The translations under genes were made by a program, and so were the position numbers. Of a DNA stretch of 64,000 nucleotides, positions 58,715-64,000 are shown piece after piece. The DNA comes from Candidatus Saccharibacteria bacterium UBA5150 (GTDB taxonomy: Bacteria; Patescibacteriota; Saccharimonadia; Saccharimonadales; UBA4665), in the NCBI GenBank assembly GCA_002413795.1, contig DHXS01000009.1, positions 13,355 to 77,354 on the forward strand, given 5' to 3'. The notes beneath the pieces were generated by a model, which saw only the letters and a list, made by a program, of their open reading frames with translations, ran no database searches and was not told the DNA's origin. Position 1 is the first letter of the stretch; each line of letters starts with the position of its first letter.

Positions 58715-59218
58715 TTAAAACGGGATGTCATCTAAGTTAATAGGCTCGTCGCCAATATCTTCGATGACGACGTCATCTTTTTTAGCCTTCTTGGCGTTAG
58801 CCTTGGTACTGGGTTTTGGCTTGTCGGCGGCTGCCGGAGCAGCGGCTGCCTCGGTGGGAGCGCCGCCATCGTCACCACCACCGGTGCCGCGGCTGTCCAG
58901 AAAGGTTACGTCATTGGCCAGCACCTCGACTTTACTGCGCTTAGCGCCGTCCTGTTCCCAGGAGCGGGATTGCAGGCGGCCCTGCACCAGACAGCGGCGG
59001 CCCTTGCTCAGGTATTGGGCCACGCGCTCGGCCAGCGGGCCCCAGCAGACAATATCTATATAGTCGGTGACTTCCTTCCACTCGCCGCTCTGGTCTTTAT
59101 AAGCGCGGTTCAGGGCCAGGCTGAAGCTGGTGACGTTCTGGCCGGTGGGCGTCTGCCGCAGTTCGGGATCGCGGGTTAAATTGCCCATTAATGTTACTTG
59201 GTTGAGACTTCGTGCCAT
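58715..59218 (-). CDS. ssb: Single-stranded DNA-binding protein
   Basis: A 167-residue protein. The OB fold starts SLNQVTLMGNLTRDPELRQT, with KGRRCLVQGRLQSRSWE in the second half. The acidic tail ends NLDDIPF, the partner-binding tip that recruits repair proteins. It lies between rpsF and rpsR, with ordinary length. Confidence 0.96.
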   Translation of the reverse strand: MARSLNQVTLMGNLTRDPELRQTPTGQNVTSFSLALNRAYKDQSGEWKEVTDYIDIVCWGPLAERVAQYLSKGRRCLVQGRLQSRSWEQDGAKRSKVEVLANDVTFLDSRGTGGGDDGGAPTEAAAAPAAADKPKPSTKANAKKAKKDDVVIEDIGDEPINLDDIPF

Positions 59219-59300
59219 GTGGTTCTCCTAAATTTGTCTTATCACCCTACGCCTGCTGCAAAACATTCGTCAAGCAAATAGACAAAGATTTAATAAATAG

Positions 59301-59702
59301 TTAAGATTCTTCCTTAATTTCTTCTTTGCTGTCCTCTTCGTCGGGCTCATCACGCTCGCCGCGCTTGGCGGCCTGCTCGGCCTTGACGGCTTTGGCGGCC
59401 TCAGCCTTGGCAATGGCCCGCAAATCGGGCCGGGTAATGAGGAAACGAAGGACTTCATCGGTTATATTCAAGGTGCTTTCGACCTTGGCGACCGACCCGC
59501 CCGGCAGTTCTACGGTGTAAAACACGTAAATGGCGTGCTCCTTGCCGGCAATATCGTAGGCCAGCTTGCGCTTGCCCCAGTTGTCGTCCGAAACGACTTT
59601 GCCGTCGTTGTCGGTGACAATCTTTTTGACCCGCTCTTCGGCCTTGGTTAGGTCGACTTCGAGGTCGGGATGATAAAGCACCGCGATTTCGTACTGATTC
59701 AA
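59301..59702 (-). CDS. rpsF: 30S ribosomal protein S6
   Basis: A 133-residue protein with the S6 fold (YEIAVLYHPDLEVDLTKAEE, then GKRKLAYDIAGKEHAIYVFY). The last 30 residues are an acidic tail (RDEPDEEDSKEE) beyond the normal S6 end. The start is TTG at 59702 with AGGAG upstream; no ATG is available near the conserved N-terminus. TTGACC-17-TATAAT (59803-59775) gives a leader of about 65 nt, where S6:S18 feedback could act. Confidence 0.95.
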   Translation of the reverse strand: MNQYEIAVLYHPDLEVDLTKAEERVKKIVTDNDGKVVSDDNWGKRKLAYDIAGKEHAIYVFYTVELPGGSVAKVESTLNITDEVLRFLITRPDLRAIAKAEAAKAVKAEQAAKRGERDEPDEEDSKEEIKEES

Positions 59703-59774
59703 AGCGCACTCCTTCCTTCTGGTTAAAGCCCGCGCGCACTAGCGGCCACGAGCCTGAAGTTGATAGTACTCTAG

Positions 59775-59803
59775 ATTATAGAGGATTTACCCCTGTTGGT
59801 CAA
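59775..59803 (-). promoter_or_regulatory. Promoter of rpsF-ssb-rpsR
   Basis: Minus strand: TTGACC (59803-59798), 17 bp, TATAAT (59780-59775). It is among the strongest promoters in the window, and is followed by a normal Shine-Dalgarno start. Confidence 0.8.
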
Positions 59804-59806
59804 CAG

Positions 59807-62011
59807 CTACTCCGGGAAGTTCTCATCGAGGACTTCGTCGGCGTGGTCGGGCGCGGCCGGGCCGCCGCCAAAGACATCATCCAGGGAATGGACCAGCACT
59901 TCGCGGGGACGCGAGCCGTCGGCCACGCCGATAATGCCCCGGTCTTCCATCTCTTCGATCAGGCGGGCGGCCCGGCCATAGCCGATGCGCAGACGCCGCT
60001 GCAGCAGGCTGGTGCTGGCTTTGCGGTTCTCGAGCACGACATGGACGGCGTCGCGGAACATATCATCGTCGGAATTGCCGCCGCCGCTCAGGCTGTCGGC
60101 TATGACGCCACCCTTACCGTTAAGCTGGACGGGCTGGGAAACGACTTCGTTGTCGTAGGTCGGCGGCCGCTGCATGCGCAGGAAGTCCATAACCTTATTG
60201 GTTTCGTCGTCGCCGATCAGGGCGCCCTGCAGGCGCTTGGGCTTGGGCATATCGGAGGTTAGCAGCAACATGTCACCCTGCCCCAGCAGCTTCTCGGCGC
60301 CGGCCTGGTCGATGATGGTCCGGCTGTCGACCTGGCTTTGGGTGGTAAAGGCGATGCGGCCCGGCACGTTGGCTTTAATAAGACCGGTAATAACGTCCAC
60401 TGAGGGGCGCTGGGTGGCCAGCACCAGGTGAATGCCGACGGCCCGGGCCTTTTGGGCGATTCTTACCACCAGGGCCTCGACATCGCGGGCGGCCATCATC
60501 ATCAAGTCGGCCAGCTCATCGATAACGATAACGATGTAGGGCATGCCCTCTTCCTTTTTGAAGTTGTTATACTCGGCAATGTTGCGTTTGTTGATCTCGC
60601 TGAGAGCATTGTAGCGCCGTTCCATCTCGGCCACGGCCCACTTAAGAGCGCTGATGCACTTTTCGGGCTCGGTGATTACCGGTGTTAGGAGGTGCGGGAT
60701 GTCATCGTAGGGCTTGAGCTCGACGCGCTTCGGGTCAACCAGGATCAGCTTCAAGTCGGCCGGCGAATTGCGGTACAGCAGGCTGGTCAGAATGCTATTG
60801 ATCATCACGGACTTACCGGAACCCGTCTGGCCGGCTACCAGAACATGAGGCATTTTGGCCAGATCGGCAACGATTGGCGTGCCGGATATATCCTTACCGA
60901 TAGCAAAGGCCAGCGGCCCCTGGATTTCCTGCCACGGCGGCGAAGTTAGAATCGAGCTCAGGCGCACGGTGGCCGACTTAACGTTCGGCACCTCGATACC
61001 GACCGCCCGCTTGCCGGGAATCGGCGCTTCCATACGGATGCTGGTAGCGGCCAAGTCCAGGGAAAGGTTGTTCTCCAGGGCGGTGATTTTGGTTAATTTT
61101 ACCCCTGTTGGCGGCTTAAGCGTGTACTGCGTGACGCGCGGGCCGATATTGGCGCCCTCCATCTTAACGTCGATGCTGAAGTTGGCGAAAGTGTCGTGGA
61201 TCAGCTGGGCGTTGGCGTTGACGTCGCCGGCGTCGGCCTTGTCCTGCTTCTGGTTCAAGAGGTTAACACTGGGAAATTGCCAGTTCGGGTCACTGGCCGT
61301 GGTCAGAGCCTCGTGGCTTTCATTAGAGGTCAGCTTCTGGGCGGTGTTCTTGAGCGTGCTCAGCCGCGGGCCGGCCTCGCCGGCCGTGTGATGGACAACC
61401 GGCACGCCCTCATTAAGCTTGAAGTTGTCGCCGGCATTGGCTTTCAGGGCCGCCAGTTCGGATTCCGGTTCACCTTCATGCCGCTTGAACAAATCACCGA
61501 GCTTGAGCAGTACTTTGGGATTAATTCCAAAGGCAAAAAAGAGTGATAACACCGCAAAGGCCAGGAAAATCAGGCCAGCCGGAAACTTGTCCAAGGCGCT
61601 GAGGACGACGTTGCCGATGGTTTTGCCGGCTTCGCCGCCATGCCCGCCCTGCCAGTTTGAGCCATGCTTGGAGGCAAAGGCCACGTAACTCCAGGCGCTG
61701 GCGAACACCACCACGGCCAGCATACCCACAAAGTTGCTGATCGGGATTTGCTTGTTCTCGGCCTTTAACTTATGAACACCCCAGTAGACCAGCGCCATGG
61801 GCGTTAAATAGGCCGCCCAGCCCAGGGCCCAGTAATCACCGCGAAACAAATTGACCGGCAGTTTCCCGCCGGTGCCAAAGCTGCCCAGCAACAATAGGAA
61901 AGCCAGCACTATTAATAAGACAGCCCCGCCCATGGACCACAGCGGTGACTGCTCGGCTTCTGCTAGCTTCTTCTTATTCTTTCTTTTAACTGCTTTTTTC
62001 TTTTTAGCCAT
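59807..62011 (-). CDS. ftsK: DNA translocase FtsK/SpoIIIE
   Basis: A 734-residue protein. A Lys-rich N-terminus and four or five membrane helices (to about residue 175) are followed by a short linker, then the motor: VAGQTGSGKSVMINSIL (Walker A), ILVDPKRVEL (Walker B region), and IVIDELADLMM. The C-terminal gamma winged helix (LLQRRLRIGYGRAARLIEEME) reads orienting sequences. FtsK pumps DNA at the division septum and activates Xer recombination; the XerC-type enzyme is at 26808. Confidence 0.95.
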   Translation of the reverse strand: MAKKKKAVKRKNKKKLAEAEQSPLWSMGGAVLLIVLAFLLLLGSFGTGGKLPVNLFRGDYWALGWAAYLTPMALVYWGVHKLKAENKQIPISNFVGMLAVVVFASAWSYVAFASKHGSNWQGGHGGEAGKTIGNVVLSALDKFPAGLIFLAFAVLSLFFAFGINPKVLLKLGDLFKRHEGEPESELAALKANAGDNFKLNEGVPVVHHTAGEAGPRLSTLKNTAQKLTSNESHEALTTASDPNWQFPSVNLLNQKQDKADAGDVNANAQLIHDTFANFSIDVKMEGANIGPRVTQYTLKPPTGVKLTKITALENNLSLDLAATSIRMEAPIPGKRAVGIEVPNVKSATVRLSSILTSPPWQEIQGPLAFAIGKDISGTPIVADLAKMPHVLVAGQTGSGKSVMINSILTSLLYRNSPADLKLILVDPKRVELKPYDDIPHLLTPVITEPEKCISALKWAVAEMERRYNALSEINKRNIAEYNNFKKEEGMPYIVIVIDELADLMMMAARDVEALVVRIAQKARAVGIHLVLATQRPSVDVITGLIKANVPGRIAFTTQSQVDSRTIIDQAGAEKLLGQGDMLLLTSDMPKPKRLQGALIGDDETNKVMDFLRMQRPPTYDNEVVSQPVQLNGKGGVIADSLSGGGNSDDDMFRDAVHVVLENRKASTSLLQRRLRIGYGRAARLIEEMEDRGIIGVADGSRPREVLVHSLDDVFGGGPAAPDHADEVLDENFPE

Positions 62012-62093
62012 ATAATCTAATTATTATACCGCTTACCATCAAGGTAATACAGCGTAATCCATATTATAGCAAATTTTACAACTCCCGTCAAGA

Positions 62094-64000
62094 TCAGTCG
62101 ATGCGGGGGTCCTGGGTCAGCAGGCGGGCGCGCATTTCCTGGAAGCGTTTCTGCTGTTCGGCGGCGATTTCCTCTGAAGTCTTCTCTTTGGGTTGGTCCT
62201 CTGGCTTGACCGGTTGACCGTCAGCCTGTTTGGGCTGATCTTTGGGTGACTGTTTGGCGCCGCCGCTGATGATGTTCACCACCGGGATGACGATCGGGCT
62301 ACGCTGGGTGTGTTCGAACAGGTAGTGCGTGACGTGGTCTTTGAGCTCGGCTTTAAAGCGGTCCAGGTCGACGCGCTTGTAGCGCTGGGCAACGGCCCGT
62401 TTGAGCTCGATGCGCAGGCCGTTCATGATCTCTTCGTTGTCGCGCATATATATGAAGCCGCGGCTGATGATGTCCGGGCTGGTCAATAGCGCGCCGGTCT
62501 TTTTATCGACGGTCAGGACGATAGCCACCAGGCCTTCTTCGCTGAGCAGGACGCGGTCTTTGACCACCACGTTGGTGACAATGGCGCCGGTCTGGTCAAC
62601 CAGCACGGTGCCGTGCGGTACTTCGCCGGCCAATTCCATCTTGTCTTTGGTGAAGCTTATGACCTCGCCGTTGCCGACGTTTAAGGTGTTGGCGCGTGGG
62701 ATTTTTTGTTCGATAGCTAAATCAATGTGACGGGATTTGGAACTGTAAGGTCCGTAAATTGGGATGAAGAACTTAGGCTTGGTCATAGCGATCATTTCGG
62801 CGTATTCATCGCGGCTGGCATGACCGGAAACGTGCAACGGTCCAACCCCGTCGATTTCGTGGTAACGATGCTCGAAGACGTGAACGCCTTTTTGCATCAA
62901 CCCGTTAACCATATCGCCGACCAGTTTGTCATTGCCGCTCTCTGGAATTGGCGAGCTGGACAAGATCACCGTGTCCTGCTCCTTCAGCTTGACGTTGCGG
63001 TGTTCCCCGCTGGCCATGCGCTGGAGGGCCGAACTGGGCTCGCCCTGCGAGCCGGTGCAGACCACCACCAGCTCATGGTCTTTCATGGTAGCGGCCGAAG
63101 CGATTGGCACAAAAGTACCTTTTGGTACCCTCATAAAGCCGTGGCGAATGGCCATTTCCAGTGTGCTGACCATGCTCCGGCCATCCATGGCGATTTTACG
63201 ATTGTGGTGAATAGCGGCGTTAATGATCATCTGCACACGGTTCATATTAGTCGAGAACAGGCCGACAAAAATCCGGCCAGGGGCTTGATCGATGATATCT
63301 ATGAAGCTTTTCTCCAGGCCTGATTCTGATGGCGTCCGTCCGGCCCTTTCCGTGCTGGTACTTTCGCTGAATAGGGCCAGGACACCCTCATTACCTAACT
63401 CGATCAGGCGCTCGGTGTCGGTCCGTTCATGGTCAAGCGGATTGGGGTCAAAACGGAAGTCACCGCTGTTAATGATCCGCCCCACCGGCGTGTCAAGCAC
63501 TACTGCCGTGCTACCGGGGATGGAGTGCGTTACCCGCACCAGTTCCACAAAAAACTCGCCGATTTTGAGGCGTTCGTGGGTGTTTTCGTTCATAGTCACG
63601 GTCTTCAGCTCAAAGCCCTCAGGCATCGGCAGGCCGAAGTTCTCAAAAATCTCTTCTACCCGGCCAATTGTGAACTTACTACCGTAGATCGGCGCCGGAA
63701 ACTTCGGTGCGATGTGCGGCAGGCCGCCAATGTGGTCCAGGTGACCATGGGTAATGATATAGGCCCTTAGCTTGTGCTGAATTTGTTCCAGGTAAGCCGT
63801 GTCGGCAATACCATAGTTAATGCCCGGCAGGTCGACGCCCAGGTCGTTACCGCAATCTATAATGACAGCGTCGTTCTGGTACTCCACCACGATCATATTC
63901 TTACTGCCGGCGCCGTCCATGCCACCCAGGCCGATGACCTTCAGGCGCGGGTTGTCGTCGATGACGTTGGCGCGCCCAGCACCTTTGGCCAAAGGTGCTG
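62094..64000 (-). CDS. rnj: Ribonuclease J, start beyond the window
   Basis: At least 635 residues. The MBL-fold core has THGHLDHIGG (zinc His/Asp), SGDFRFDPNP, SSSPIPESGN and HVSGHASRDE, which together identify RNase J, an exo- and endoribonuclease. The beta-CASP and C-terminal domains follow, and the tail is Gln/Lys/Glu-rich. The in-frame TTG at 63992 gives a plausible start, but the frame stays open to base 64000, so the true N-terminus may be outside. It should act in mRNA decay and 5' processing in place of RNase E. Confidence 0.94.
   Translation of the reverse strand, partial: APLAKGAGRANVIDDNPRLKVIGLGGMDGAGSKNMIVVEYQNDAVIIDCGNDLGVDLPGINYGIADTAYLEQIQHKLRAYIITHGHLDHIGGLPHIAPKFPAPIYGSKFTIGRVEEIFENFGLPMPEGFELKTVTMNENTHERLKIGEFFVELVRVTHSIPGSTAVVLDTPVGRIINSGDFRFDPNPLDHERTDTERLIELGNEGVLALFSESTSTERAGRTPSESGLEKSFIDIIDQAPGRIFVGLFSTNMNRVQMIINAAIHHNRKIAMDGRSMVSTLEMAIRHGFMRVPKGTFVPIASAATMKDHELVVVCTGSQGEPSSALQRMASGEHRNVKLKEQDTVILSSSPIPESGNDKLVGDMVNGLMQKGVHVFEHRYHEIDGVGPLHVSGHASRDEYAEMIAMTKPKFFIPIYGPYSSKSRHIDLAIEQKIPRANTLNVGNGEVISFTKDKMELAGEVPHGTVLVDQTGAIVTNVVVKDRVLLSEEGLVAIVLTVDKKTGALLTSPDIISRGFIYMRDNEEIMNGLRIELKRAVAQRYKRVDLDRFKAELKDHVTHYLFEHTQRSPIVIPVVNIISGGAKQSPKDQPKQADGQPVKPEDQPKEKTSEEIAAEQQKRFQEMRARLLTQDPRID

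Noticed and set aside
1..64000. CRISPR array
   Set aside because: No regularly spaced direct repeats were found; repeats in 50.3-50.9 kb are coding repeats of the LysM protein.
1..64000. Recoded UGA (glycine or tryptophan)
   Set aside because: Genes of standard length end at TGA and conserved Gly and Trp positions use normal codons, so UGA is a stop.

Overview
The window looks like a chromosomal segment of a Candidatus Saccharibacteria (TM7) / Patescibacteria-type genome. The grounds are protein resemblance, not a database search: a compact gene set, a type IV pilus locus in the order pilM-N-O-x-B-T-C with pilA and pilD, a threonyl-tRNA synthetase without a TGS domain, many small lineage-restricted membrane or secreted proteins, and tRNAs with the CCA tail encoded. 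TGA, TAA and TAG all act as ordinary stops, so the code looks standard (not the UGA=Gly code of Gracilibacteria/SR1). No rRNA operon, CRISPR array or replication origin was seen.

Layout. 1-3.0 kb: 3' end of comM, a ribbon-helix-helix regulator with a palindromic operator, infC-rpmI-rplT (infC apparently starting at AUA), RNase P RNA on the opposite strand sharing a bidirectional terminator, and a fused pterin dehydratase-like/RNase HI protein. 3.0-12.4 kb: a visibly more AT-rich integrated element with DUF4238, zinc-ribbon, VanX-like dipeptidase and several unknown cargo genes. It ends in a tyrosine recombinase and a large serine recombinase whose last codons lie inside tRNA-Pro(GGG). 12.4-27.7 kb: housekeeping and lineage genes (M50 protease, rpmB, MBL-fold protein, miaA, an alkyltransferase-like protein, thrS, nrdR, GT2, DJ-1, PPIase, PH-domain protein, ndk, xerC) with scattered tRNAs for Pro, Val, Gly, Thr, Asp and Arg and putative small RNAs. 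27.7-44.6 kb: the type IV pilus region, with five pilin-like proteins, one carrying a PA14-like C-terminal domain, and a 1150-residue secreted protein. 44.6-50.1 kb: secreted proteins, two toxin-antitoxin pairs, a clan-A glycosidase-like protein, an MFS exporter with a palindromic operator, and a HAD protein. 50.1-64 kb: LysM repeat protein, ABC exporter, ychF, PH-like protein, a Crp/Fnr regulator with a Crp-like box, tlyA, a second RHH regulator, efp, rpsF-ssb-rpsR, ftsK and RNase J (open at the window edge).

Two themes run across the window. First, about 15 genes on both strands have a -10 hexamer only 6-8 nt upstream of the start codon, often with a good -35 at 17 nt and no Shine-Dalgarno. 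This predicts leaderless mRNAs; it also moves several start codons inward and explains GTG starts. Some of these promoters, and others with normal leaders, carry an extended -10 of the form TTATGC-TATNAT. Second, surface and contact functions dominate the accessory content: pili, pilin-linked adhesin-like domains, large secreted proteins, LysM and VanX-like proteins, and a glycosidase. This fits an organism that lives attached to other cells, but that lifestyle is inferred, not read directly.
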